A stretch of DNA of 64,000 nucleotides, taken from positions 868,001-932,000 of the forward strand of contig NZ_CP060084.1 in NCBI RefSeq assembly GCF_014211975.1. Reading direction: 5' to 3'. Under the pieces are notes generated by a model. It did no database searches. It was not told the DNA's origin and saw only the letters and a list, made by a program, of their open reading frames with translations. Of the stretch, positions 45,617-55,147 are shown one piece after another. How positions within the stretch are numbered: the stretch's first letter is position 1; every line of letters begins with the position of its first letter. The stretch comes from Teredinibacter haidensis. Lineage in GTDB: Bacteria; Pseudomonadota; Gammaproteobacteria; Pseudomonadales; Cellvibrionaceae. Position numbers and translations under genes: made by a program.

Positions 45617-45970
45617 ATGAGTGATGAAACGTTATTTACCAAGATCATTAATGGCGATATTCCTGCGGATATTTTGTTTGAAGATGAACACTGTATTTGC
45701 ATAAAGGATATTCACCCTCAAGCGCCTACTCATGTGCTGGTCATTCCGCGTAAACCCCTGCCTCGTCTCTGCGATGCCACGCAAGAAGATAAGGTTTTGT
45801 TGGGGCATTTGATGTTGCAGGTGGGAGAGATCGCTCGCAAACTGGGTATTGATGAAGCGTTTCGCGTGGTTATTAATAACGGTGCGGGCGCGGGGCAGCA
45901 GGTGTTTCACTTGCACCTGCATATCCTGGGTAATAAAACCTTTGATGAAGGATCGTTGGGCATGCACTAA
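45617..45970 (+). CDS. HIT-family protein (HinT-like nucleotide hydrolase)
   Basis: The gene encodes 117 residues. It is a full-length histidine-triad protein: TLFTKIINGDIPADILFEDE at the N-terminus and QQVFHLHLHILGNK, the HxHxH triad, near the C-terminus. HinT proteins hydrolyse purine nucleotide phosphoramidates such as aminoacyl-adenylate adducts. It lies 60 bases before alaS on the same strand, a functional fit because aminoacyl-AMP is made by aminoacyl-tRNA synthetases (that link is inference). An AGAGGGG site precedes the ATG. Confidence 0.92.
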   Translation: MSDETLFTKIINGDIPADILFEDEHCICIKDIHPQAPTHVLVIPRKPLPRLCDATQEDKVLLGHLMLQVGEIARKLGIDEAFRVVINNGAGAGQQVFHLHLHILGNKTFDEGSLGMH

Positions 45971-46030
45971 CGACTGTTGCGGTACAAGGTTTAACCCCAT
46001 TTATTAGAGACAAAAGCTAAAAGAGATTGT

Positions 46031-48625
46031 ATGAAAAGCTCAGAAATTCGCGATGCATTTTTAAGTTATTTTGCAGAGAACGGCCATGAAATCGTGCCCA
46101 GCAGCTCGCTGGTACCCGGCAACGACCCAACATTATTGTTTACCAATGCGGGTATGGTGCAGTTCAAAGACGTATTTCTCGGGGACGACAAGCGTAGCTA
46201 CAGCCGCGCTACCAGCTCCCAGCGTTGCGTTCGTGCCGGTGGTAAGCATAACGATCTGGAAAACGTGGGCTATACCGCACGTCATCATACCTTTTTTGAA
46301 ATGCTCGGCAATTTCAGTTTTGGCGATTACTTTAAGCGCGATGCGATTAAGTTTGGCTGGGAATTTCTTACCAAAACTATGGGCTTGGCTCCTGAACGCC
46401 TGTGGGTGACAGTACACATTAGCGATGATGAGGCAGCCGATATTTGGCTAAAAGAAGTTGGTATTAGCCCCGATCGCTTCTCTCGTCTAGATGAAGATAA
46501 TTTTTGGCAAATGGGTGATACCGGACCCTGCGGTCCGTGCTCAGAGATTTTCTACGATCATGGAGAAGATGTTCCGGGTGGCCCCCCAGGTAGCGAGAAC
46601 GACGATCTGGACCGTTATATCGAGATCTGGAACCTGGTGTTTATGCAGTATCAGCGCCAGACCGATGGCTCTCTTGTGCCTTTGCCTAAGCCCTCTGTGG
46701 ACACGGGTATGGGGCTGGAGCGTATTGCTGCCGTTATGCAGGGGGTTCACAGCAATTATGAAATTGATTTGTTTCAGGCGCTGCTAAAAGCCGCCGTTAA
46801 AGCCACGGGCTGCAGCGATATTGAGCATAAATCACTGCGCGTTATTGCGGACCATATACGCTCCTGTGCTTTCCTCGTGTGTGATGGCGTTTTGCCGTCG
46901 AACGAAGGTCGCGGTTATGTGTTGCGCCGTATTATTCGTCGCGCGATCCGTCACGGCCACAAGCTTGGCCAGAACCATGCGTTCTTCCATACACTGGTAC
47001 CGGCACTGGTAGAGCAAATGGGCGAGGCTTATCCTGAACTTGTTCAGCATCAGCTACAGGTTGGAAAAGTACTCTTGGCGGAAGAGGTTCAGTTCGCGAA
47101 AACCCTGGATAAGGGAATGGGTGTGTTGGATGAGCACTTGCAAGAGCTGAAAGGGTCGGTGATTCCTGGCGAGACGATTTTTACCTTGTACGACACCTAT
47201 GGCTTTCCCGTAGACCTTACCAACGATATCGCTCGCGAACGCGACCTTACGCTGGATATGGCGGCTTATGAAGCGTTAATGGAGGAACAAAAACAGCGTG
47301 CACGTTCCTCCGGGGCCTTCAAAGTAGACTACACCGCGAATGTATCGGTAAAGGGTAAGACCGAATTTCTCGGTTATAACGATCTGGAATTCAAAGGCGT
47401 GGTGACGGTCATCCTGAAAGGGGAAGGTGAAGTCGCACAACTAAACGAAGGCGACGAAGGCGTTATTGTTTTGGCACAAACGCCGTTTTACGGTGAATCG
47501 GGTGGGCAAGTAGGCGATACCGGATATATCTCCACCGTTGCGGGAAAGTTCGAAGTAAGAGATTGCCAAAAGAGCGGCAACAATCATTTACATGTTGGCG
47601 TTATGCTCAGTGGCAGTATTGCCAAGGGTAATGAGGTGACCGCGACAGTCGACAGTGATGTTCGCAACGCGACAGTGTTAAACCACTCCGCTACTCACCT
47701 TTTGCATGCAGCCTTAAGGCAGGTATTGGGTACACACGTTTCACAGAAGGGCTCGCTGGTTGATTCCCAGCGGTTGCGTTTCGATTTCTCTCACTTCGAG
47801 GCCGTTACGCAGGGTGAATTGGCTGAAATTGAAGCCCTTGTGAATGCCCAGGTTCGTGAGAATACAGCGATTACCACAGATTTATGCGATATGAACACCG
47901 CTCAGCAGAAAGGCGCAATGATGCTGTTCGGCGAAAAATATGGTGATGAAGTGCGAGTGCTATCCATGGGCGATGGTTTCTCCGTAGAGCTTTGCGGCGG
48001 CACCCATGCCAAGCGAACCGGCGATATAGGTCTAATGCGTATCACCTCTGAATCCGGTATTGCGGCCGGGGTGAGACGAATTGAGGCGGTAACCGGGGCA
48101 GGGGCCTTAAATGTTATTAATCAGCAGTCTCAGAGGCTCGCTCAGGCTGCTCAAGCAGTAAAAGCTTCGCCAGAAACGTTGACCGAAAAGTTGGAACAAC
48201 TACTTAATCACAGCAAGCAGCTAGAGAAAGAGTTAGCGTCACTTAAAAGTAAGCTCGCGGCGGCTTCTGCAGACGATTGGTTGAATGAAGCGGTCGACGT
48301 GAAAGGCATTAAGGTTTTAGCGAAGGTGTTGGATGGTGTTGACGCCAAGTCTTTGCGCGATACTCTGGATCAGCTGAAGAACAAGCTGGGAACGTCAGCG
48401 GTAATTTTGGCGGCAGTGAATAACGGTAAAATTGCATTGGCGGCCGGAGTGAGCAGCGATGCAACCGGCCGTATTAAAGCCGGTGATATCGTTAAGCAGG
48501 TTGCCGAGCAGATAGGAGGGAAAGGCGGTGGTCGTCCCGACATGGCTCAAGGTGGTGGCTCCGACATTGGCGCTCTGCCCGGTGCAATGGAAAGCGTTGT
48601 GAAGTGGGTGGAATCCAGCTTATAG
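46031..48625 (+). CDS. alaS: Alanyl-tRNA synthetase
   Basis: The gene encodes 864 residues, the normal length. The class II catalytic core shows LFTNAGMVQFKDVFLG and TGPCGPCSEIFYDHG (residues 40-180). The editing domain has HSATHLLHAAL (about residue 555) and CGGTHAKRTGDIG (about 656), with the zinc-binding His and Cys residues. The C-terminal oligomerisation domain ends GGRPDMAQGGGSD. It charges tRNA-Ala and clears Ser- and Gly-tRNA-Ala. recX-alaS-lysC-csrA is the usual order; here recX lies 10.8 kb upstream. Confidence 0.98.
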   Translation: MKSSEIRDAFLSYFAENGHEIVPSSSLVPGNDPTLLFTNAGMVQFKDVFLGDDKRSYSRATSSQRCVRAGGKHNDLENVGYTARHHTFFEMLGNFSFGDYFKRDAIKFGWEFLTKTMGLAPERLWVTVHISDDEAADIWLKEVGISPDRFSRLDEDNFWQMGDTGPCGPCSEIFYDHGEDVPGGPPGSENDDLDRYIEIWNLVFMQYQRQTDGSLVPLPKPSVDTGMGLERIAAVMQGVHSNYEIDLFQALLKAAVKATGCSDIEHKSLRVIADHIRSCAFLVCDGVLPSNEGRGYVLRRIIRRAIRHGHKLGQNHAFFHTLVPALVEQMGEAYPELVQHQLQVGKVLLAEEVQFAKTLDKGMGVLDEHLQELKGSVIPGETIFTLYDTYGFPVDLTNDIARERDLTLDMAAYEALMEEQKQRARSSGAFKVDYTANVSVKGKTEFLGYNDLEFKGVVTVILKGEGEVAQLNEGDEGVIVLAQTPFYGESGGQVGDTGYISTVAGKFEVRDCQKSGNNHLHVGVMLSGSIAKGNEVTATVDSDVRNATVLNHSATHLLHAALRQVLGTHVSQKGSLVDSQRLRFDFSHFEAVTQGELAEIEALVNAQVRENTAITTDLCDMNTAQQKGAMMLFGEKYGDEVRVLSMGDGFSVELCGGTHAKRTGDIGLMRITSESGIAAGVRRIEAVTGAGALNVINQQSQRLAQAAQAVKASPETLTEKLEQLLNHSKQLEKELASLKSKLAAASADDWLNEAVDVKGIKVLAKVLDGVDAKSLRDTLDQLKNKLGTSAVILAAVNNGKIALAAGVSSDATGRIKAGDIVKQVAEQIGGKGGGRPDMAQGGGSDIGALPGAMESVVKWVESSL

Positions 48626-48766
48626 CTATTTCGAATATCCCTGTATCGTGTGGGTTTATTGTGTGAATTTACGCAATATAGTTAACAAAAGTTGGAAACT
48701 AGTGTTTAATTGGCGCCCTCTGGTGGGGCGCAGTTTATCCATTTACAAATCGAGTTTTCTTACTAG

Positions 48767-49990
48767 ATGAGCCTGTTCGTTCAAAAGTTCGGTGGAACCT
48801 CTGTTGGTACCACAGAGAAAATTAAAGCCGTAGCCGAAAAAATTATCGGTTTTCGCGAGCAGGGCCACGATATGGTAATTGTCGTTTCTGCCATGAGTGG
48901 TGAAACCAACCGGTTGGTCGGCCTCGCTGCAGAAATACAGGATCACCCTGAGCCCCGCGAATTGGATGTGCTGGTTGCAACCGGTGAACAGATAACGATT
49001 GCATTGCTGTGTATGGCCTTGAAGGCGCGAGGTTGTGATGCCCGCTCCTATACCGGAGGGCAGGTTCGTATACTCACTGACGATGCTCACACCAAAGCTC
49101 GCATTCAGGATATTGATGTAACCAACATGCGAGCCGATTTAGATGCGGGCCGCGTGGTGGTAGTAGCAGGCTTTCAAGGTGTCGACAACAGCGGCAATAT
49201 TACCACCTTGGGGCGTGGTGGTTCCGATACCACAGGAGTGGCACTGGCGGCCGCTTTAAAAGCCGATGAGTGTCAGATTTATACGGATGTAGACGGTGTC
49301 TACACGACCGACCCGCGAGTAGTGAGTGGCGCCCAACGATTGGATCGCATTACTTTCGAGGAAATGCTCGAAATGGCGAGCCTGGGCTCCAAAGTGCTAC
49401 AGATTCGAGCGGTAGAATTTGCTGGTAAATACAGCGTACCTTTAAGAGTGCTTTCCTCATTTGTAGAGGGGCCAGGGACACTGATTACCCTTGACGAGGA
49501 AAATGACGCAGTGGAACAGCCTGTTGTTTCAGGAATCGCATTTAATCGCGACGAGGCGAAGATCTCCATATTGGGTGTGCCCGACGCACCGGGGGTTGCC
49601 TCCAAAGTATTGGCTCCAGTAGGAGATGCCAATATCGAAGTTGATGTTATTGTGCAAAATATTGCTGCTGACAATACTGCAGATTTAACCTTTACTGTAA
49701 ATCGTTCGGATATGGAAAGGGCAAAAACTGTCGTTGAAGGTGTGGCGGAGGCTTTGTCTGCCCGTTGTGTGGTTACCGACGATAAAATTGCAAAAATTTC
49801 AATTGTGGGCGTCGGAATGCGCTCGCATGCGGGAGTAGCGTCTAAAATGTTTAAGACGCTTGCTGCAGAAAATATTAATATTCAGATGATCACGACGTCA
49901 GAGATCAAAATATCGGTGATCATTTCAGAAAAATACTTAGAATTGGCCGTAAGAGCGCTACACTCAGCGTTTGGTTTGGACAAAGAATAA
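48767..49990 (+). CDS. lysC: Aspartate kinase
   Basis: The gene encodes 407 residues, the size of monofunctional aspartokinases. The kinase domain shows VQKFGGTSVGT (residues 4-14), TLGRGGSDTTG and YTDVDGVYTTDPR. Two ACT domains (about 265-407) form the regulatory part, with ILGVPDAPGVA and ISIVGVGMRSHAGVA. It makes aspartyl phosphate for lysine, threonine, methionine and diaminopimelate synthesis. It is probably feedback-regulated through the ACT domains. The 141-base gap after alaS has no terminator that I can see. The ribosome-binding site is weak. Confidence 0.97.
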   Translation: MSLFVQKFGGTSVGTTEKIKAVAEKIIGFREQGHDMVIVVSAMSGETNRLVGLAAEIQDHPEPRELDVLVATGEQITIALLCMALKARGCDARSYTGGQVRILTDDAHTKARIQDIDVTNMRADLDAGRVVVVAGFQGVDNSGNITTLGRGGSDTTGVALAAALKADECQIYTDVDGVYTTDPRVVSGAQRLDRITFEEMLEMASLGSKVLQIRAVEFAGKYSVPLRVLSSFVEGPGTLITLDEENDAVEQPVVSGIAFNRDEAKISILGVPDAPGVASKVLAPVGDANIEVDVIVQNIAADNTADLTFTVNRSDMERAKTVVEGVAEALSARCVVTDDKIAKISIVGVGMRSHAGVASKMFKTLAAENINIQMITTSEIKISVIISEKYLELAVRALHSAFGLDKE

Positions 49991-50246
49991 GTAATAGCAA
50001 GCATTTTGGGATATTTAGGGTTGAAATGAATGACACACCTGTCATCTAATGTGACAATTGTTCGTTTGAACCTCCCAATTTAAAGAGTTGGCTGGTGAAT
50101 ATCTGCCGTCCATGCTAAAACTGTGATATTGGTTTTAGTAATAAGAACAATTATAGGACCGGTTAAGAGAACCAACAGCGGAAGCTAGCTGGCAAAACTA
50201 TAAAACCGCTGACATGAGCAGGATGAATCGAAGGAGATAAGTAACA

Positions 50247-50441
50247 ATGTTAATTTTAACCCGCCGTATTGGCGAGACCTTGATGGTAGGCGATGACGTA
50301 ACCGTTACCGTTCTGGGAGTTAAGGGCAACCAGGTTCGAATCGGCGTAAACGCACCAAAAGAAATAGCGGTGCACCGAGAAGAAATCTATCAGCGTATTC
50401 AACGCGAAAAACAAGAGCAAGGTGAGCCCGGGAATAGTTAG
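50247..50441 (+). CDS. csrA: CsrA translational regulator
   Basis: The gene encodes 64 residues: MLILTRRIGETLMVGDDVTV, then VLGVKGNQVRIGVNAPKEIA. The RNA-binding residues at the N-terminus (L4, R6) and the VHREEIY strand (residues 42-48) are intact. CsrA binds GGA motifs near ribosome-binding sites and represses or activates many mRNAs. GGAGATAAGTAAC before its own start contains such a GGA, so autoregulation is possible. A strong terminator follows. lysC-csrA-tRNA-Ser(GCU) order is preserved. Confidence 0.97.
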   Translation: MLILTRRIGETLMVGDDVTVTVLGVKGNQVRIGVNAPKEIAVHREEIYQRIQREKQEQGEPGNS

Positions 50442-50480
50442 CTCTACTCGTAAGAGTGCATATTTTCGAATAGTTTAGAA

Positions 50481-50522
50481 AGAAAAGCCAAGGCGGGTGC
50501 TGCTCGCTTTGGCTTTTCTTTT
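50481..50522 (+). terminator. Rho-independent terminator after csrA
   Basis: AGAAAAGCCAAGGCG pairs with CGCTTTGGCTTTTCT (15-bp stem, one G-U) around a 9-base loop, followed by TT. The A-rich and U-rich flanks allow termination in either direction. Confidence 0.85.
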
Positions 50523-50628
50523 AAAAATATGTGGAAAACCTTTGATTTTTTTCTGCATATTGCTATTATCCCCGCCCACACAATTTTCAGTTCTAATGGG
50601 CTGATTTTTAAGCAGTATTTAAAAACAC

Positions 50629-50718
50629 GGAGAGGTGGCCGAGTGGCCGAAGGCGCTCCCCTGCTAAGGGAGTATACCTTGATCGGTATCGAGGGTTCGA
50701 ATCCCTCCCTCTCCGCCA
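50629..50718 (+). tRNA. serV: tRNA-Ser (anticodon GCU)
   Basis: The 90-base gene has the acceptor stem GGAGAGG/CCTCTCC, discriminator G and encoded CCA (50716-50718). It also has the D arm GTGGCCGAGTGGCC, an anticodon stem CTCCC/GGGAG with GCT in the loop, a long variable arm (TACCTTGATCGGTA), and GGTTCGAATCC in the T arm. The long variable arm and anticodon identify serine (AGC/AGU codons). It sits after csrA as in other gammaproteobacteria, and an integrase remnant downstream points toward it. Confidence 0.97.
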
Positions 50719-50796
50719 TACAAGCCCGCGTAGAACGTGGGCTTCAGATTAGGTAGCACGAATTTGGGGCTGCTGGTCTAATCTGATAGAAAGAAA

Positions 50797-50822
50797 AGCT
50801 GCCGCGAGGCGGCTTTTTTTTT
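50797..50822 (+). terminator. Rho-independent terminator after tRNA-Ser
   Basis: GCCGC-GAG-GCGGC followed by nine T residues forms a short, strong terminator for the tRNA transcript. Confidence 0.88.
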
Positions 50823-51077
50823 GCTTAAAATAGAGGGCATTATGAAAGCATCGCTAGCCGTTTTTTTGATGCAGCTAGTAGCGATTTTTCATCGGGGTTT
50901 TCTGCGCCTTGTTATCTCTTTGGTGAATTAATGTTGTTCACCGCTGAAGAGTCGCCAGCTTAGTTGGGGTGAGCAGTCTGAATAGCTACCCGAAAGCCGT
51001 GGAGGCAATCTGGGCTGCGCTTTCGGTTAACTCTAGCTCTTGATAAAGAAACGTTATGAGCCACCCTACGGCGGCCC

Positions 51078-51930
51078 TCACTCAGTGAACCCAAGTTGTT
51101 TATTTGCAAGCGTGGCAAAGCTGACCGGCTGATCTTCCTGAATAAACTTTCCGTAGTGCCGGCGTATCATAGTTTCCGACGAGTGCCCAACTTGCGCGAT
51201 GATCCAATTTATCGGCATGCCAATAGTTAACATCTGACTTATAAAGGTGTGCCTACATTGGCTTGGGCCTCTATAGCGAACTTCGGCTTCTCCCAGGTGT
51301 CGCGTCCACCACGCCCTGAAGCTTTGATTATGGGTGTAGGGTTCATCAGAGAATGTTGTTACCCAAACGGGTTTAAAATGCACTTGCCGCTCAGTTCTGT
51401 TATCTCTGTCGATCATTTTTATTGTCATTGCTTCTCTTTCGCCTGTGATCGCATATTGCCTTTCAAGGGCTTTACGAGCAGGTTGCAGCAGTTCAACAGA
51501 GCGCTTAGATCGTCGGTTCTTCGTTGCTTTGTATTGCCCCTGTACAACGCCCATTTCATATCGAACAATTCCGTTTTCCAAATCAACCGCGTCCCGGCTC
51601 ATTGCCATCAGCTCTGCCGAGCGAGGGCCAGACCCCAGCCAGTATTCGGCCATGTTTCGTTCGCTTTTCCTGTTTGATGATGTCGAAATAATAAGATTGA
51701 TTTCATTACGCGTGAAAACATCTGGGTCTTCCGAGTCGGGTTGCGAAGCCTTCACCGCTTTGGTGGGGTTGTACTGCAATCGCTTACGGGTGCCGTACAG
51801 ATCGAACACTGGAGACATTATTTGAATGATCTCTTTTTGTATTTCGCTGTCGTGATCTTCCGTTGCTCGCATCGGCTCTGCGAAAATAATACGCTCTGTT
51901 TGCGAGAAGAATTTTCTCAAGTTCTCCTTT
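51078..51930 (-). pseudogene. Truncated tyrosine recombinase (integrase)
   Basis: The catalytic part of a phage-type integrase is present: SGPRSAELMAM (first Arg), SQCRHTFISQML (second Arg; the usual first His of HxxR is Ser), QVGHSSETMIRRHYGK (His and nucleophile Tyr). The N-terminal DNA-binding part is missing. Its beginning runs into a DNA methyltransferase fragment (51917-52165) in another frame, showing a deletion. It ends 360 bases from tRNA-Ser with its 3' end nearest the tRNA, the position of an integrase from a tRNA-targeted element. No second copy of the tRNA 3' end is seen in the window. Confidence 0.8.
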
Positions 51931-52165
51931 TTGCAGCCATGTAAGGGCCTGCAAACCAATACAGGCTGCCATTTGGCTTCAATACTCGAGTCATTTCGAA
52001 AAGCACCAGTTCACACCACGTTAGAAATTCACTTTCGTTTTCCCATTGGTTATCCCAATCGTTCGATTTAACACGAAAGTAGGGTGGGTCGGTAACAATA
52101 AGGTCAACGGATTTTTCGGGGAGTGTTGGTAAAACGCTAAGGCAATCGCCTTGAAAAAGTTGCAT
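51917..52165 (-). pseudogene. N-terminal fragment of a DNA methyltransferase
   Basis: From an ATG at 52165 the frame reads MQLFQGDCLSVLPTLPEKSV and DLIVTDPPYFRVKSNDWDNQ, the DPPY motif and strand of an N4/N6 adenine or cytosine methyltransferase of the beta class. After LKPNGSLYWFAGPYMAAK it hits a stop and continues only as the integrase in another frame. Most of the target-recognition and SAM-binding part is missing. It is a deletion remnant of a restriction or phage gene. Confidence 0.8.
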
Positions 52166-53084
52166 AGGGAATCCTGTTTTATAAGTAAACAAAATCCCCC
52201 GACGCAGGGCTATTATCCTTAGATAGCAGCTAATAAAAAGGTAGTTCAACTACCAGTATTACTAGGGCCTCTTCAAGCTAATTAGTTTGCCAGCTATCAG
52301 TGAAAAGTTAACCGAAACCCAAAAACGACTGGATATCATTCCCAATTTCAGAACCGGCTGGCGAGTATCGTTGCGCTTATAGGGCGTATATTTCAGTATA
52401 TGAGCGCCTTTCCAGCCGTATACTCAGAGCCTCTGGTTAACGGCCTGCCGATAGCGAGAAGGGGGCCGAAGATCTGTAATCGCCGCTACCTCGTGAATAT
52501 TAGTTGGCGATCCTACCCTTTATTTTCCAATACCCCGCGGACCGAAAGCTCCATAGAGTTGACGCTATTGCTGTACAAATAGTATCCGCGATAGACTTCT
52601 ATCTTGCCCCGCTGGACGGTGAACCCGTTTGTCATAAAGGTTTAGGGTGTTCGGCCTTTTGTTTTTTCGCAAATAGGTATGACTCCGGTCGGTTAGATAC
52701 GGTACTACCAATCTAAAGCTGACTAAATGCGTGTTCAGTCGCGTGGCGCCAAAAGTTGGGCGTTATTGTGGACGGCAAAAGGAAAATAAATCGGCGGGTG
52801 TTGTTTGTGGGTGATTAGATAATAAAAAAAACTATAGAGTGTCAGAAGTGTTTTCATAGTTAACGCGTACACTTGAGCATAAAAATAAAGTTACAGCCAA
52901 ACGGCGACTGAAGTGTAAATCCTCGAAAACACTTATAGCTATCCATTAAAAGTGTGGAGCTAGGGGGATCGCTTTCTGGGCTTGTCCCGAAGGCGTGTAG
53001 ACGTCGAAAAGGTAGTCTTTCTCCGTGTTTAATGCGGCGTATTACATTCTAATAATATTGTTATACAAAACGAGGAATTGAACA
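52166..53084. other. Gap of degraded accessory DNA
   Basis: No credible gene, RNA or clear repeat is seen over about 0.9 kb. Frames here are short and lack ribosome-binding sites. The last 60 bases should hold the promoter of the next gene. Confidence 0.4.
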
Positions 53085-53621
53085 TTGAAGAATATTTTTG
53101 AAAAAGGGCTTTTACTTTTCTTTGTATTATTAGCAAATTTCGCTGTTGGAGACGAATTGGAAAATAGCATCAAATATGGGGTTTTACTCACAGAAGCTGT
53201 ACAAGATAAAAAAGTAGTTAAGCTTAAAAAGCTCAATCAATATAAAGAAATAAAGAATTACCTATCAGATAATAAATGCCCAGGGTTTAAATATAAAGCA
53301 TATATCGTTGGCCCTGAAGAAAGTAGAAATCTGTATCTAGTTGCTTCAAAAGGAAAAAATGTCATTATTGGTCGTCATTTCAAAGCGGCAATTTCAAACA
53401 GTATTGTTGATCTTTCTACCTTTGAGAGTTCAACCAATGGGTGCCTAAATTTAGGGCCTGTTAAATCGAATGTGGGTGGTATGTATGCAACACATTTGAA
53501 GCCATTCCCCAATGAGTTTCATCTTCTTCAAAGTAATATTAGACGCATAGCGCTATACATAGGTACAAAGGAAGGTATGTACATTGTAGATGATGGGGAA
53601 ATCGTTCTGTCAAAGGAGTAG
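53085..53621 (+). CDS. Secreted protein of unknown function
   Basis: The gene encodes 178 residues from a TTG start (MKNIFEKGLL...). GAGGA lies 9 bases upstream. A signal peptide (LLLFFVLLANFAVG) is followed by a Lys-rich segment and a domain with two Cys (NKCPGFKYK and NGCLNLGP) that could form a disulfide. Its composition (low GC, Lys-rich) differs from neighbouring genes and suggests recent acquisition. I do not recognise the family. An orphan periplasmic immunity protein is one possibility, suggested only by context. Confidence 0.6.
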   Translation: MKNIFEKGLLLFFVLLANFAVGDELENSIKYGVLLTEAVQDKKVVKLKKLNQYKEIKNYLSDNKCPGFKYKAYIVGPEESRNLYLVASKGKNVIIGRHFKAAISNSIVDLSTFESSTNGCLNLGPVKSNVGGMYATHLKPFPNEFHLLQSNIRRIALYIGTKEGMYIVDDGEIVLSKE

Positions 53622-53823
53622 TAATGTATAACAAAGCAATGCAGCATCAGCCACTTCGTGGCTTGGACAGCCTAGCAGTTGCTCGTTTAGTGCATGGCTT
53701 CGCCATTATCGCACAAAACAATCAACAACTAGTCTGCCGCTGATTGCGGGGTTAGCTTATCGAGTTACCCATAAAAAGTTGACAACTCACTACTACCTAA
53801 ACAGAGTCTAGAAAATTCCTAAA

Positions 53824-53922
53824 AAGACAAAAAACAAGCACAACCACTACACCGAAGATTTCCGTCGAGAGGCGGTTCGTCGGTCAGAAGCTCCCAATAT
53901 CAGCGATCAACGAATTGCCTAA
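53824..53922 (+). mobile_element. Remnant of an IS3-family transposase orfA
   Basis: The frame reads KTKNKHNHYTEDFRREAVRR and SEAPNISDQRIA then stops. YTEDFRREAVR is the start of IS3/IS911-type OrfA transposase (HTH_Tnp_1). Only about 33 codons remain and no orfB or inverted repeats are seen. It marks past IS activity beside the duplicated effector region. Confidence 0.7.
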
Positions 53923-54055
53923 AAGGTTCACGGATCTTTCCCGCTAAAGGTGGCCTCCACTGGACGCAGAAAGCTTGACTGTTTAGCAGAATCTTGTATC
54001 GGCCCACAAATTTACTAGAGCGGGTAATCAGAGAGTGGCGCGGTCGTTGAAAATT

Positions 54056-54130
54056 AACCTCATTCCCGTGCTCCTGCGTGGGAATGCAGCTTGAGGTATA
54101 TGAGTTCCCTCGGGAACTAGGGCAAAAGAG
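54056..54130. repeat. Hairpin repeat element, copy A
   Basis: TTCCCGTGCTCCTGCGTGGGAA is a stem-loop, followed by GTTCCCTCGGGAAC, a near-perfect palindrome. A second copy starts at 55507 with TTCCCATGC...GCGTGGGAA. I recall GTTCCCA-GCTC-TGCGTGGGAATGC-type repeats from many proteobacterial genomes, often near toxin loci (memory). It could act as a terminator for the minus-strand partner gene and as the recombination site of the duplication. Confidence 0.6.
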
Positions 54131-54256
54131 GTTGATTGCCTCCAAATGTCTTCATTGTGAAAAATTAACAGGGCAACAGTGAAAAAACGATTAGTTCGTT
54201 GGCTGTTTCCTAGTGCGCTTTTCCAGCGTTGCCCGTTATTTTTTTTATAATCGGTA

Positions 54257-55135
54257 TTACTTATTTTCGTTCGCGAGTATTTTTATTTTCTCCTCTTCGT
54301 CAAGTTTATCCCACTTTAACGGAGCGTAGTTTTGTACTAGCGAGGTGTCTTCCATTCCTGCCAGTGCCGCATCTTTTTGTGCCTGAGCTTCGGGGGAGAG
54401 TGTGAGTTGAATGCTATTGATAATATTATCCATCAGTTCGTACATAGGCTGTACGCTCACTAGCTTATCTTGTTCCGCTCGGGGTAATCCTTTAAAGCGA
54501 GTGGGCCAAAATATTAGCCGGGCCATTTGGTCGTCCGCGATGGGGAAAAATACCTGATGCTCGATTGTTCGATGGGGGGAAAAGTTCTCCGAAACCACTT
54601 CAAGCCTGGCGGTATTTACCGGCAGGTGATGCAAGGGTTGCCAATTGATCGGCGCCTTAAATTCTTGAATGCCGCCACGGGTTTTATCAAGATGGTGTGA
54701 GTTCAAATTTGTGAGGTTGTCGCCGATCGCTTTTTCTAAAGCTCGTGGATGAAATAGGGATACATCCTGCGGATAGTTGACCACCTTAATTAAATTAAAA
54801 GAGAGGCGTAGTTCGGATGCTACGCCGGTAAACCAGGGGCCATAAAAAGCCCAGGTGCGATAAAAGAATTCGGCTTCTCTCCAGTGATCAGGGAGTCCCC
54901 GTGCAGCCTTTTCTTCGTCGTAGTAGTTCCGGTACAGCAACGTTTCTTCGGCGTTATAACAGCGCTTAGGCTGGTGAGCCTTATGATTAGAGCGTCGGGG
55001 CCTATGCTTAGGTGCCTTAAAGCAAATTTCGGTACCGTCAACCTCACTGCGAATAGTGCGAGCCCAAGCGAAGTTCGGGCCTTTGGGAAGAATAAGGCCT
55101 TTGGGTTCTCGCAATTTGAGAGGAACATTGAACAT
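54257..55135 (-). CDS. Effector-partner protein (putative immunity), copy A
   Basis: The gene encodes 292 residues. The ATG at 55135 has AAAGGA 8 bases upstream and lies 12 bases after the orphan effector C-terminus. I do not recognise the family. It is a soluble-looking protein with no signal peptide, with APINWQPLHHLPVNTARLEV, HRTIEHQVFFPIADDQMARL and IFWPTRFKGLPRAEQDKLVS. Compared with copy B (55705-56583) the start and the last ~90 residues are nearly identical, while residues about 50-200 differ at many positions. Immunity to the effector is inferred from gene order (effector first, partner second) and duplication with divergence. Confidence 0.7.
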   Translation of the reverse strand: MFNVPLKLREPKGLILPKGPNFAWARTIRSEVDGTEICFKAPKHRPRRSNHKAHQPKRCYNAEETLLYRNYYDEEKAARGLPDHWREAEFFYRTWAFYGPWFTGVASELRLSFNLIKVVNYPQDVSLFHPRALEKAIGDNLTNLNSHHLDKTRGGIQEFKAPINWQPLHHLPVNTARLEVVSENFSPHRTIEHQVFFPIADDQMARLIFWPTRFKGLPRAEQDKLVSVQPMYELMDNIINSIQLTLSPEAQAQKDAALAGMEDTSLVQNYAPLKWDKLDEEEKIKILANENK

Positions 55136-55147
55136 GGTGTGAATCCT

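Noticed and set aside
50700..50718. Direct repeat of the tRNA-Ser 3' end marking a right attachment site
   Set aside because: I searched by eye for GGTTCGAATCCC-like sequence downstream and found none in the window.
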